A stretch of DNA of 64,000 nucleotides from Dactylis glomerata (taxonomy: Eukaryota; Streptophyta; Magnoliopsida; Poales; Poaceae), in contig QXEO01000244.1 in NCBI GenBank assembly GCA_007115705.1, positions 429,486 to 493,485 of the forward strand, written 5' to 3'. Position 1 is the stretch's first letter. Every line of letters starts with the position of its first letter. The translations under genes were made by a program, and so were the position numbers. Below the pieces are notes generated by a model that saw only the letters and a list, made by a program, of their open reading frames with translations, made no database searches and was not told the origin of the DNA. Below are positions 24,771 through 37,419 of the stretch, in pieces.

Positions 24771-26144
24771 GGTCTGCTATTCAGGAATCGGTTCCTGAAT
24801 AACTATTCAGGAACCCTTCTGAACTTTCACAGACACGAAGAGTGAACTTCTTTTTTGTATGCATATGAACCATCAATTGGCGCGAGAGGAGGCACCTGAA
24901 GACTCGTTCGTACGTGGTTCCACGACCTGTAGTATTCATGCGCGAAGCTTCCCTCATACATGCGGGCTTCATTTTCACGGATTTCTGGATTTCACATCGC
25001 CGGATTCACCCGCCCAACTTTTTTGACCTCGATTTGTTGTATTGGATCTTATGATTTTGTTAGATTTGAGGTCGATGATGTCTATTACTGCGGCAGATCT
25101 CTAGACCTTCGTCCAGATTTGCGATGCCGGGAGGACGGGGTGGGGGCGGATCTGAGAGTAATTGCTGGCACTTGATTTTGCAGTTTTGGTCGCATTTTTC
25201 TGGTTGAGATGCAGAGGTTGAAGACCACCTAGAGGACAGAGGTTGAAGACTACCCAGGGGACCGAGGTTGAAGACGACCCAGGGAACGGAGGTTGAAGAC
25301 GACCCAGATGCATTTTGTTTTGCGTGGTTCGAGTGAACTTCATAAAAAGTATGTATGAACTTTCTTTTTCTAAGATCATATGTATGGTGGGTGGAGGGGG
25401 GTTGGGGGACCCCTCCCCCCCCCCACTGTCATTAATAACTTAATTACATTTTTAGTTTTTTAATTTTTAATTTATTCGCATTTTCTTTTTTTACTTTTAA
25501 CATGATATTGAGTGGTTGCTTTTTTCAATTTTCGAAACTAGCAGCGGTTGTTATGGAGTGCCGGTGGGGTAGTTGTTAATGTGTTGTGGACACCGCTATC
25601 TCTTTGTACAGCGTCCATTCCTTCCCACGACCGCGGGTTTTTCTTGTCCTCTTGTGCTTTACCTCTTTCTCTCTCCCCTACCAAATCGTGTGAAGGTCGG
25701 CGTGGGTGAAACCGCCGCCGGCGTCGAGTGCTCCGTTTGTTCTTCGCCGTGCTGGGAGGATAGAGGTTGAACGGCCGTTCCAATGTTTCTCCTGTTGTTT
25801 CTTGTAGTTGTGTGTTGGTAATCTCTTCTGATTTGTGCTAGTTCTCTACCGATTTTTTGTTAGGGTTAAGGGAAGTTGTTGAGGCCGCTCTCGCCGCCGG
25901 CGACCCGTGTTGTGGTTGAGGGAACAGGGTTGGTCGGCGACGGAGGATCAAGAAGCGATTCCTCTTTTCCGACGGCCGGTGGGTACGATTTCGGTCCCTA
26001 ATCTACATTTTATTCTTTGCGCGGATTCTTCTTTCACAGGACGCATGCCTTTTTCTTTCTCCTTCTTTTGCATTACTGATTTTCTCTACTGTCTTTTGTT
26101 TGTTCTATTTTTTCTATGCAGTTATTCGCTTTGGCAGTTCATCT
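24771..26144 (+). other. 5' region of the C48 protease transposon gene
   Basis: Begins at a palindrome near 24779-24801 and includes repeated TGAACTT words, a 28-bp tandem repeat and a polypurine/polypyrimidine patch (about 25390-25425). The GC-richer stretch 25560-26000 looks like 5' UTR. No transposase gene was found. Confidence 0.4.
25212..25308 (+). repeat. 28-bp tandem repeat x 4
   Basis: Four copies of GAGGTTGAAGAC(C/T/G)ACC with CAGGG(A/G)AC, slightly diverged. Confidence 0.88.
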
Positions 26145-28945
26145 ATGGATCATTCGTCTTCTCCTACGCGGCAAGGTAGTGATGTTTTGTAATGTATGAT
26201 TTTAACTGTTTTCTCACCTCAACAAAATTGTATACCAGTAGTCTGAACTGGTACTCTGTTACTGAGTGAACTGTCATTACCCATCTTATTATGAATTTTT
26301 TAAACACATATGTATGTGTAATGTCATCTTAACTATTAATTTTATGAACTGTTTTTATGTTAAACATATGTGCTCGGTTGTTATGTGTAGTTTCTCTCAG
26401 TAGTCCAAATTTGGTAAATACTGTCAATATGTGGTTATGATCTAAACTTTTTGTTTGTAGAATCTGAACTTGCAATATGTGGAACGTTCCACTATATTTA
26501 TTTTCCTGATTTTATCTCTTTAATCCGTTTGTTTCTGTCTTTGTGTTCAGTATATGTGCACCCCTGTTAAATGTATTCTGAACTATTTTTATGCTATTAT
26601 GATTACTTTTAAGTATGTGAAATCTGACCAAAATGGATTTCTGGACTGTTGTTCATAATTTATGTTAACTGCTGATTTTTATGTCATTTGTTTTCTGAAC
26701 TGTTTTAATCTGTTTTTTTGAACTGCTTTTTGTGTTCTCATGAACTGAACTCAAATATATATGCGAACTAAATTTTTTTTACATGTCAATTCTTATTACT
26801 GTTGATAGTGATCTTCATTTTTATAAGTTTGCGAAGTGTTAATATTTTTGATATTATGGTAATTGTTTTTATGATATGATATGTGTAATGTTAGGACATT
26901 TTTTGTTTGATCCCCTGAACTGGTTATAATGTTCATGTGAACTGTTTTTTTGTATAGTATACATAGACTTTTTAAATTTTCATGGATTAATAACTATCAT
27001 ATGTTCTTTTTAACATATGTCAACACCTTATGAGTATTTTGAAATTTTTAATTTATAAATGTTTACTGATATTTTTCTTTCATAATTTTCCTGATTTTTG
27101 CTTTTTTTGTTTGTGTTGTTGTAGCCGATGAGTACATTAATGACACATTGGATTCTTTGAAGGCAGATTTTCCTGATTGTAATTCACCTCAGAGAGGTCC
27201 TGTGTTTGATGATACGCCTCTGCGAGCCTCATCTATTGTTGGAGGTGTTTGTGCTCAGTCTGTTCATAGATCATTTGGTCCTATATTTGATCGGACGCCT
27301 CTTCAGCAGAAGATTCCTGATGGTGGTAGTTCACATGCTCCTAATAATTCTGATGATGAGTGCACACCAGTATTGCAGGACACGTCGTCTCAATCTGTTG
27401 ATGGTACTGAGGAGGTTACACAAGAACACAATGTTCAAGCTCAGTTAGATAAGTACAATAAAGAACAAGCTGCTAAGTTGGCTGAACATAATGAGAAACT
27501 ATTGAAGTATCACCGCAAGTATCCATCTAGAAAGAAGACTGCAGATCATGGTCCATCAGATGTACCTGTGAAGTCATCAGAAGAATGTTCTGCACCTGGT
27601 TCTCCTAAGAAGAAGTTTAGGTTAGCCATTGCCAAGATTAGTTTCTCACGCGCATCACTAGAACAAATTCCTACTGGGAGGTCTCCTAGACGGAGTCCTC
27701 GTATTGTTTCTACAAGACAGTGTAGCAACTTGCGTAGCAACCTTTCTGATCACCATGCATCCACATTAGGGAGTAAATCTCCAAAGCGTCGACGCATTGT
27801 TGATGAAACATATGTTCCAGACAATGATGATGATGATGTGTTTGCTGAAGAAGCTTCTGTACCTGCTGCTGGAAAGGTGCTATGTCTTTATTTTTACACT
27901 TTATTGAACCTTTTTGTTTGTTTTTTATTCTTTGTGTTTTTTGTTTGATGTTATTTTTTTATAAAATTAGGGTTCTCCAATTAAGAAGAGGAAGAGTGGT
28001 GCTGCGAAAGATGTTGATGTTATTAAGAAGAAGAAGAAGAATAAGAAGAAGAAGAAGTGTAAAGGAAAGAATGTTGATGATGATGAAGATGATGGCCCCG
28101 TAGATCGGTTCCAACAGACTGTACGTTGTTCGTTAGGTGAAATCAATGAGGCTGTCAAGTTGCTCAAGGAAGTTCATCGTTCAAAAGTTAAAGAGGCTGG
28201 TTTTAGTTGTGTGTTTGACTGGATCCTTGATGGTAATGTGTCCCATCCTCTCATGTGTTTACTATTGAAGAAGATTGATACCACAACAATGAAGATAGAT
28301 TGTGGGTCTGGCAGGAGTCTGCTTGTAAACAGAGATGTTGTGCACCACATCTTTGGGTTTCCCGCTGGAAGTGATACAGCTCCGAGGCCATCAGATACTG
28401 GCCATGATGCTTCACTTGGAAAGCTCAAGGCAGAACTAGGTTTTGCCAAAACAGCTAGTATTGAGACGAAAGATCTTCGAAACTTGCTTGCTGAATTAGT
28501 TGAGGATGAAACAAACATTGATTTAGCTGTGAAGGTTTTCTTTGCTATTCTTTACAATAAGCTTATCTGCCCCGGCTCTGCAGTTCGTATTGGGAGGGAA
28601 GCTGCTATGCTCGTTGACATGGATTATAACAAGATGTCTAGAATGGATTTTTGCCAGGTTGTTGTTGATGAGTTGAAAAGAGCTGCTGAGAAATATCAGG
28701 ATCCCAATATCAAACAGGCCGGCCCTGAAGGATGTGGCATTGTGCCTGTAGTTATGTATCTTGACTCATGCAATTCAAGGAAACACTCTATCATGCATTG
28801 CAGAACTCCACGGGCTAATTTTCTTCTTGAAAAATCTTTGAGAGCCATCTACTACGAAGACCATATCAAGAATGGCAAAAGTGATCTTACAAAATATGTG
28901 ATCGGGAAGTTACCAGTAAGGGAACCACACTATCTATCTGAGTGA
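26145..28945 (+). CDS. N-terminal module of the C48 protease gene (exons 1-3)
   Basis: Three phase-consistent exons, 26145-26175, 27125-27876 and 27971-28915, open for about 576 codons. The first half is low-complexity and basic, with two similar GP.FD.TPL units (GPVFDDTPLRAS and GPIFDRTPLQQK) at about 27200 and 27280. At about 27985-28065 comes KKRKSGAAKDVDVIKKKKK, a strong nuclear-localisation-like tract. The second half (about 28100-28900) is helical, with FSCVFDWILDG, VVHHIFGFPAG and VKVFFAILYNKLICPG. This arrangement is typical of the region before the protease in plant transposon Ulp1 proteins. If the intron at 28916 is not removed, the frame ends at 28945. Exact function unknown. Confidence 0.7.
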
Positions 28946-29065
28946 ACCTTTTTTCCGTCTTCATGCTTTGTACTTTTAGTTTAATCATTATTTTTAGAAT
29001 CTGTCATATTTTGTTTTGTTTAATGTTTGGTAATTTCTTTTTGTTTGGTTTTTTCATTGGAAAGG

Positions 29066-30720
29066 TTGCAATGCAATTGTATACTCTTACCCACTGCCTG
29101 TTGAAAATCTCTTGCCCCGGTCTAGTCCTGCACGTTTTGGTGAGCTAGAAGATGAGCCGCGTTCTAGCCCTTTGAATCCTGACCAGCAAGTTGACGACAT
29201 AAGTGAACATCCAGTTAGTTCTCCTAAACGAATGCAGGTTTCACAGGTTCCATTGGTCCCCCCGTCGACCTCAGCAAGAAATGGGGCGCCAGATGTTGAT
29301 TACCTTGCTGAGATTGATCATTGCCTGCAAAAATTGATGTTTTTTCACGATCTGTACCATCTACTGCTGATCGTTTAAGCAGGATTGCTGGTATTTTCTC
29401 CGAGGGCCATGGTCCTAGTGTTGAGCTTATGAAAGAGGCTTCTAATTTTGAGAGTAGTGTGTTAGATAACTTGAGGAATGCTTTATCTTTTGTGCAGAAA
29501 GGATTTGCTGATATTAGCAGGAAGCAAGATCATCTATGCGGTGAATATGAAAGGCAAGCTGCTAATATCGTGGGGCAAATGGCGCAGCAAGATTAATCCG
29601 GCTATGTCAAATCACATATTCAAAAGGATACAGTTCTGGGTCAGTCAGCTGTAGATGCTGAGGTGAATATTAAAACTAATACTGGACTGAGATATCTGTT
29701 CTGAACTTCTTTTAAATCAAATAGTGTACTACTTTTATCATCAAATTTGAACTTCTTTCTGACATTGACTGAACTTTATTTATGTTTTCTTCTATCCTAA
29801 ACTTGCAATTGATCATATCCTTTCTTTTTGTATTTTTCTAACAGGAAGAAGCCAGGCAAGCTGAGGAGCAAGCCTCTCAAGATCATGGTGAAGAAGATTG
29901 TGAATATGGAGATGATGATTTCAATGCACATGGTTTTGAGTATGTAAGACATGTTTCCCCATCCGTGTCTCCACCACAGGACATCAGTGGTGGAGATGAT
30001 TGTTCTGAATCTGACGTAGGTGACTCTGGACGCTTTGAAGATGATATTATACCTAGCTCGCAGTTCGGGGAGCAGAAAGCTACTGAAGATGAAGACGATT
30101 CAAGCTTGCACCTTGCCAGTTCACCTCTTGCAAATGTTGGCTGTGCAAGTGCAGATGAAGTTGACAATAGAAGCATTGATGGTTGTCCTGCAGATGTGCA
30201 TGCACAAGCAGATCTTTGTGATGAATTGTTAAGCAAAAATAGCACAGGAACAAGTGTTGATATGTTGGATATTGATACAGCTGTTGTACTATCATCACGT
30301 GTTCAACGTGTTAGTGGTGCTAAGGAGCCTGCTTTGATTGGTGTTTACAATACCATTAAAGTCATGAAGCAGTTGTTGCCCAAGGAGCTGAAGTTCTGCC
30401 TATCATCGAAGAAGTAGAAATGCAGACAGGTATACCTAGAGATCATCGTGCTGGCGGAAATGTATCTCTGAGCAAATCTGAAGAAGTGGAGCCAAATACT
30501 CATTCAATTCCTAATGTTGGAGAGGCTGCTCCTGATGCTGTTCCCGCCAACACAGAAGAGAAGTAGAATGAATGCTTGTCAATCGAACGAGGCACAGTAT
30601 GTTCAGATGGTTATCTTGGTGATAGGTCTACGTCATATCAAGATTTGTGCACGCCTGCAGAATCATCTTTCCAAGACCTGTGCACTCCTCCAGCTGATAT
30701 AGGCAAGGATCTGTGAAAAT
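29066..30720 (+). pseudogene. middle linker of the C48 protease gene, frame-broken
   Basis: Coding-like segments in different frames: NLLPRSSPARFGELEDEPRS near 29115, VFSRSVPSTADRLSRIAGIF near 29340 after a frameshift, stop at 29594-29596, then an acidic segment (EEARQAEEQASQDHGEEDC, from about 29845) to a stop at 30413-30415. Further frame-shifted remnants follow to about 30716, including the repeated unit (Y/F)QDLCTP. Low-complexity acidic linker; multiple breaks show that this copy cannot make full-length protein. Confidence 0.6.
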
Positions 30721-32439
30721 ACAAACTTTGATGACTTCGTTTTCGCCCACCCTTGCCCCTTTAAAATATCCGCATCCCCCCTTAAAATATTGCCAACATA
30801 CTTGTAACTTCCTTCATCTTTTAGTAGACCCCACTAGTCCTATACATGCATTATCTGCCTTTGTTTTCTTTATCGTATGTAGTTATTTTATGTTTTTGCT
30901 TTTTTCGTTGTTTTGTTAGTGGGGACTTGGTGGGAGTGTAGGGGTTGCAGGGGTGGTTGAAAGCGTGTTCTATGTTGTGGGAGGATGCACTTGCAATGTA
31001 AACAACCTTTTTCAGCTATTTTTTGTAAATAGCTGTGATGTATATATATGCTTCCTACATTTAAAATGAGTGTACATGTTTTGCTATTTCTCACGTTCGC
31101 TATATGATACCAAAGTGAATCCAACATAGGTTTTCGCTCCCTCCCAAAGTTACAAATAATAATGGCGCTCTTTTCATTCATGCAATCAGGAATGAACTTC
31201 ATTCATTATATCTGTGAACTTCTAGCTATCTCAATTACAGCTGAACTTCTTTTCCAGTTCAGCGGAAGTGAACTTTTATGATCAGTCCATGTGAACTTCC
31301 TTTTTGCATTGATTTTTTATTTGAGTTTCATTTGTTTTCCCTTATTTTTGGCAGATTCGACTAGAGCATTCTTGACACCGCGTGTTTCTGATGTCCCTGC
31401 AATGCAAAGGATTAAGGATGTTTATCGCGTACTTTGCAGGATGAGGAGACACCCTAGAAGGTAATTTCTGATTGTGTTTATAATTATTTTTTATAAATTT
31501 TTTCGGGTCTATGTGCATCTTTAGTGCTGGATATTAGCTGAACTTTTCATTCTTTTTTCATTTTTTATGTTTGCAGTGGTGAAGTTCTTTTCAGAAATAA
31601 TCACTGCGAAGCTACGATAGGGCAGGTTGCTAATGCTTTCTGGCCAAATGGCATGCTTTGCTCATTTGTCATATCTGTTGGCACTTATTTACTGGGGCAG
31701 AAGTACAAGAATTCTAAAAAGATGATCGTTCCTTACATTTGTTCAGTAAGTTCATATTGTCTTTTTTACTTATTTTTTTTGTTCTTTTATTGTTTCATTC
31801 TAATCTTTTCCTTTCTATTCTAATATTTGCTGTAATGATGAAGGAAACTTTGGTAGCAACGTGCTTATGGATCTATTCAGCCTTAGTGCTGAAGAGCGTT
31901 TCGACAAGAAGGAAATTGTAATTTTCTAGTTTTCCTTTTTTCTTTATTCATGTTTAACTTTTTTTTTGCTTTTTTAATCTTTGTGTGCATTTTTATGCAG
32001 ATTCTTTTCGCCACATTTGATCCTCCTGACCCTCTAGTTCCAGGATATGTGGGGCATTTTTGTGTTGTGGCTCTAAATCTGAAGTTGGAGTGCTTTCAAT
32101 TCCTGGATTCTATGCGTGGTCCAAATGATCCAGATGTTCAGAGGGTTTTTTTTGCATTTGTTGTTTGTTTCTTTTTAATTCCTTGGTGTGAGTTGTGGTT
32201 GAGAAATATTAATGAGAAGTTTTATCATTTACTTTCCGCGCACTTTATTTTAGTTTGCAATCTTTCTTATATGATTAGCCTTGTTGATTAGTATTGGTAT
32301 CACTTTGGGAGCATGAGTAAATCTAGTTGGTTTTGGCAAACTTAGCTTGGTCAGTAGCAACATTACCTTGAGGTTTGAGTAGAAAAAGAAGGAAGAGTTA
32401 GTAGATACATCATTTCAGTTTTTCTTCATGATTGGCTTA

Positions 32440-34114
32440 TCTCTACTAATAAACCGGCTATCGGTGGTACGTTGGTTGGTACGTCGCGTCGGTTTGTAAA
32501 TACCCCCTAAGAAATTCAAAAATCAACCCGCAATTCATGTCTTCTACCTGCCGAGCCCCAGCTTGCTTCTTCCCCCATCGCGCAACCCCATCTCTCACCC
32601 GCCGCTGGTGCGGCAGCCCTGCCTTCACGAGCGCGCCGCCCCGGAACTCCCCTCGTGCTCCACGCCTCGATCCGGCGAGGCTACCTCGAATGGAATCGGA
32701 GGTCGGCGCCCACCGGTGTAGAGGAAGGATGCACAGGAGGTGAGAGGCTACCTCGAATGGGATCGGAGGTCGGCGCCCACCGGTGTAGAGGAAGGAGGCA
32801 CAGGAGGTGAGCACGAGGGCGAGGGTGGCGCGATTTGAGGCTGCGAGGATCTCGGATCCATGGTTCCATACCATGATCTGGTGATTCGCTTGCAACTGGT
32901 GTCGTCCTTGAGAAAGAGAATCAATAGACTTTGTTTCGGGAGAGCCAGTCTGCTATGCGGCTGGTCTGCCATGGAAATAGCTTGTTCAGCATGCTAGAGT
33001 TAGTGGAGCGAAGCAGCCGAAGCTGTGAGCGGGTCAGCGGGGATCTTTTCGTAGGGGAATTCCCTGATCTGGTCTTCTGTTGGCTGCAGAACGATGAGAG
33101 ACTACAAGGTTCAGTTGGTGAACAACGGGATTTTGATTTTATTCTACCACTTCGAACTTCAATCATGGTTCATGACAGCCATGCTTGAGTCATTGTAGTG
33201 GAGATTTGTGAGGACGACTCGCCCTGATCGTCTCGCGTCGCGCCGCCTCCGGTCCCAAGTACACGCCGCCATCTGCACGAGCTCTACCGAGTGGGGCTAG
33301 GGCTACGATGAAATCTGCTTGGCTGGCTCTGTTAATGGCTCGTTGTTGATGAGAGGAGAATTTGGGATTGACCATTCGTGGAGGGAGCAGAGCTTTGTTG
33401 ACAACACGTCCTGCTGTGCATTACGAGATAGGGTATTTGTTTTTCAGAAACAGAGTGACGAGCTGGAGCTGGATAAAGAGAAGTGCCACAGCTAGCTAAC
33501 ATAATTCAGGCCAGTTCGTTTGACTATCGTTTGGTTCTTGTTGACCCATTCATCTGCCCATCTGGAGTCTGCGTTAGTATTTTGCTAGAGGTTGTAAGGA
33601 GTATTTTTAGGAGTAACTAAGGTGTTATTTCCTTGCCCTTTTGCCTGCTGTAAAAACTTGTAGCGAGATGATCTGACGTTCTCCATCCATGTCTCTCCGA
33701 AAAAAATAGGAAAGAAACTACAAACAGTGAATCGATGAAGGCTTCAACCTTGGACAGAATGTATAATATTTTCTCTACCCCACACGTCGCTACAAAACAA
33801 GTCTACCTACATCGAACTGAAATATATCAGCCCGTAGGAGTGGCACGCTCATACTTTGCTATATATAATTACGATGAATTGTAATCTAGGATTAGTTACC
33901 ATTTTTTCAATCTAGATCGTAACCGATGATTTGCTAGAATAACATATTTGAATCTAAATTGTAAGGAATGTACCCGAGATAAATTGTATGAGATGGTGAT
34001 TTTACAATAAATAAATAATTATTTTTCATACAATGTATTTATTTCTGATACATTAAAAATCTTAGAGCAATAATTTTATTATGCCGCCGTAGCAACGCAC
34101 GGGTATTCATCTAG
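32440..34114 (+). mobile_element. non-autonomous Helitron, 1675 bp
   Basis: 5' end TCTCTACTAATAAACCGGC begins after an A (32439). The 3' end CCGTAGCAACGCACGGGTAT, then TCATCTAG (CTAG 34111-34114), is followed by T, the Helitron A/T insertion signature. The CCGT/ACGG arms make the subterminal hairpin. It contains a GC-rich segment with a 67-bp tandem duplication (32677-32810) but no Rep/helicase. It lies inside the C48 protease gene. The GC-rich segment may be a captured host fragment. Confidence 0.75.
32677..32810 (+). repeat. 67-bp tandem duplication within the Helitron
   Basis: GAGGCTACCTCGAATGG(A/G)AT through GGCACAGGAGGTGA occurs twice, period 67 bp, with two differences. Confidence 0.9.
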
Positions 34115-35042
34115 TAAGCATTAGTATTCTCAAGTTAAAATTGTTTGTTCTTTCAAGGAAAATTTGCATGATTGTTTTCCATCATATGTATGTATATTTG
34201 TTTCATGCAACTCTTATGCTTGCTACCCAGCCTTGCTAGCCAAAAACCTGTACTGAGAGGGAATATTTCTCGTGCATCCAATCCCCTAAAACCAAGTTAC
34301 TTCCAAAGAGTCCACTATAAATTCCTATGCATGGTATTTCAAGCCATTTCAAGTAATTTTTCATGTGCTACCTTTCAAAAACCTTCAAATACTTCTCATT
34401 TTGTGCCACTGTTTTTAGCTCATGAGGACGTAGTGGTTTGGTTTGTTATCTTCCATACTAAATTGAGTACACCTCGACTAGGCAGCTTCATCTGCTCGTC
34501 ATTAATTTTGCAAGGGAGCTGGTGAGACCATTGTAATCTAAAAAAAGAGAAAAGAAAAGAGAAAAAAGGCACTCCTTCTTGGTTTGTGAAAGTTGGTGGG
34601 CACCCGATGGAATCGGTTAGCCATGGTTTGAGAAAGGAAAAGGTGGGGAGGAGTGCCAAGCTATAAAAGAGCACAATTGTGCCAATTAATCAACATCTCG
34701 GAACCGCTCTCACTTGTTTAGTATGGAAGATATCAAGAACTCCGTTGCTAGTCGTTGTCTTGGATTCCTGGATTCTATGCGTGGCCCAAATTCCTGGATT
34801 CTTTTTAATTCTTGTTGTTTGTTTCTTTTGCATTTGTTCCTTCTAATTTCTCTATGGCAACAATATATATATATTTTGCATCATTGTCATAAGTGAACTT
34901 TTATAGTTCGGTTTACTGAACTTCTTTTTTAGTTCCTTATGAATTAAACTTTCTTCTTTTGCTATGTTTTTAATTTTATTGTTTTTCTGTGTGTTAACTT
35001 CCCTGTATACCTTATATTTATATATATTTTTTGTTTTCGCAG
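34115..35042. other. intron-like sequence after the Helitron
   Basis: AT-rich, with several TGAACTT words and a short repeat of the FLDSMRGPN coding segment at about 34763-34795. No other gene recognised. Confidence 0.5.
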
Positions 35043-35401
35043 ACACGACTGTGGGTTCTTCATGTTCCAGATACTGAATTCTTCTAATGGTGTCAACCTG
35101 GTATCATTTGGGCAAGGAGACATTCTAAACATAAGGATGACGTTGCTATACAGCTGGCTGACAGCTGGGGATTTTAACATTGATTTACAAGAAGTTCTGG
35201 GTGTTGAAGCAAGTAGTATTTGTTTATTTTAATGTATAACTTTTTCATTCAGTGAACTTTCTTATATATTTTTTTGAGTTTCTTTAATGAACCTTTTTCA
35301 TTTCTATTACTGAACTTCTGTTTCTTACATATGTTAACTTCCTTTTCTTTTAATACGAATTTGTTCTTTTTGCTAATTGAACTTCATTTCTAATGTGACA
35401 G

Positions 35402-37419
35402 GGCCACCTCTTGGTCCGGAGGAGGATAATTTTGCTTTATTTGAGACTCAGTTTTACACACCTGATGCACAAATAATTAATGAAGAACAATTTGCTGAAC
35501 AAGTTAACAAGGCCAAGAAGAATGTTGCACACATTTTTACGTCTGTTAAAAAATTAAGCAACAAGGTCATCCCAGCATCGGCACGTGATGCAGTTCCTAG
35601 TGTTATCTCTCTTGATGATGATGATTTTGTGTCACCAGTAGCGCAGAAGTCGAAGAAGACCCGTTCTTCGAAAATTGTCCCAGATTGCTCAAGGGGTAGC
35701 AGTGATGATTTTGTAACTCAGAAACCCAGGAAACCTACTAGTGGAGGTACTATCCTTTCAAATAAGAGGCCGACGAAAGTTCCAAAGAAGCTTAAGGACC
35801 CTGTTGAGAAGCTTGTCATGCATGATTTCAAGCAGTTACCCAAGGCGAAGCAGTTAATGAGTTTAATCCTTAGCAAAGAGTTTCAGGAACAACATGGGAA
35901 GTAAGTTTTTTTTGTCTAATATGTGTGCATTTTTAGTGTTATTTATTTTCTCCCTTTTTATATTTTTTTGGCAATTTCTGATATTTTCCCTTTTAATCTT
36001 TCCAGAGATTCACTTGTCATGTTCACATCTCCAAATGATGACCCTCTTGTTATAGATGGACATTTCATGTTCAAGTTGTTTGGGCGTGCCGAAATGATGG
36101 AAGCTGAAATAATGGATTACCTAATATCATATTGGAAGGATGACCCAGATATGAAACATATGTTTGATTCCGGGGAGCGTGTTTTGCTTGGACCATTTAC
36201 AATTCCTGTACATGCTCCTTGTTTGTCAATACTTTTTTTATAGTTTTTTCTATGTCTCTGTATGTCTTTAGAATCCCAATAACTTAGGTTTCTTCTGTTT
36301 GAGTATATGCAGTATCTTCTTGATATGTCTCCATTCACCCAATGTGATGACAAAGGCAATCCTCTGCCTAGGACACCTTTTAATGCGAAGAATGCGGCAA
36401 AAATGTTCCCTCATTTCGTCAGGAGAAATGAAAATATTCTTAAGGCAAAACTGGTATTTGTTCTTTTTGCTCTTTTTTAATATTTGTTAATGACTATAGT
36501 TGTGAAGGAAAAATACTTTCCGATCATTTTTGTGAACTGCATTATCCGTTAATGTGAACTTTTTTGTTTCTGTTTTTGTTTTAGCAATGTTTGTATCCCA
36601 GTTACGTGAAATGTTTCTCCTGATTTTATAAGTACAGAGTTCTGCTTTTCTATAACTAATAAGAAATTATTTTTAATTACAGGTCATGATGCCGTACTTC
36701 AAGGATAACCACCACACGTTGTATGCTATTAATAGGTACTCTGGGACCTTGGACATTTTTGATAGCAGAAGGTATTCTGGTAGTAACATTACAAGGGGGA
36801 ATTTTCATGGTGACCGTGTTGAAATTGTACGTGTTTCAATTTTTGTTCCTTTTCGTTCATTTTGTAAAAATTGTTTGTTTGGTCATGGCATATGAAATTA
36901 TGTTTGTTGTGTTGGTTTACCGAATTTTTTAAACAGGCCAAGAGATTTGTCTCTCTGATGAAGGAGGTGTATGGGACAGAAGAATACAATAAGACTGAAC
37001 AATTTCATTGGGAGCAATTTGCAGATAAGTGCAATTATGTGAGTACTCCAGAGCAGGGAGCAAATGAGTGTGGATTCTATGTCTTGAAGATGGCATGCAC
37101 CTACGATGGCGAGAAGGTTTTTGAGAAGTTAAAGAATAAAGATGTAAGTTGTTCTTTTCAATTTTTATTTTTTCACGTCGTTTTACCTTTGTTTTTTTGT
37201 TTCGCTGATTGTGTTTTTTACCAGAAACGTGTCGAAGACTGGAAAGCTGAGTACATGTACCAACTGATGTTCCATCCGAAGAATGAGATGGTCCCTGCTG
37301 ACTGGCTAGTTGTCGTGCAAGATCTTATCCTGTTGCTTGGTCTTGCATCTCAATCTACTCAAGAGAGCTTGTCTGAAGCTTCGCTTGAACGTGCTGCATG
37401 GAAACAGGGTGGAAGTTGA
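35402..37419 (+). CDS. second Ulp1/C48-like protease domain, exons intact
   Basis: Exons 35402-35900, 36006-36207, 36313-36453, 36683-36826, 36937-37143 and 37225-37419 (stop TGA) join in phase with GT-AG sites and follow 35043-35212 in frame. The first exon is a basic linker (KKTRSSKIVPDCSRG region). The catalytic part carries His in DNHHTLYAINR near 36705, Asp in LDIFDSRRY near 36750, and Cys in EQGANECGFYVLKMAC near 37050, the His-Asp-Cys order of C48 peptidases. The tail after 37225 is not recognised. No break is seen in this half, unlike the upstream half. Function in transposition is unknown. Confidence 0.78.

Larger units (their letters stand above)
31355..35212 (+). pseudogene. first Ulp1/C48-like protease domain, interrupted by a Helitron
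   Basis: Exons 31355-31460, 31577-31745, about 31844-31917, 32001-32141 and 35043-35212. Recognisable parts are AFWPNGMLCSFVISVGTYLL near 31640, the likely catalytic His in YVGHFCVVALNLK near 32055, Asp in FQFLDSMRG near 32100, and Cys in HDCGFFMFQIL at 35044. The third exon fits only in a frame one base off. A diverged copy of the FLDSMRGPN segment recurs at about 34763. A Helitron (32440-34114) sits between the His/Asp and Cys exons. Probably inactive. Confidence 0.7.
26145..37419 (+). pseudogene. transposon-borne Ulp1-type (C48) protease gene, two protease domains, damaged
   Basis: A long split gene. Exon 1 (26145-26175, MDHSSSPTRQ) joins in phase to exon 2 (27125-27876), followed by exon 3 (27971-28915) and less certain exons at about 29066-29665 and 29845-30415. 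A first C48-like domain is spread over 31355-32141 and 35043-35212, and a second lies in 35402-37419. The N-terminal part carries a Lys-rich nuclear-localisation-like tract and an all-helical region usual in plant transposon Ulp1 proteins. Breaks: phase conflict at 28915/29066, frameshift near 29329, stops at 29594 and 30415, frame conflict near 31844, and a Helitron insertion. Ulp1 enzymes cleave SUMO; such genes are carried by Mutator-like and CACTA elements in plants. No transposase was found here. Confidence 0.75.
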
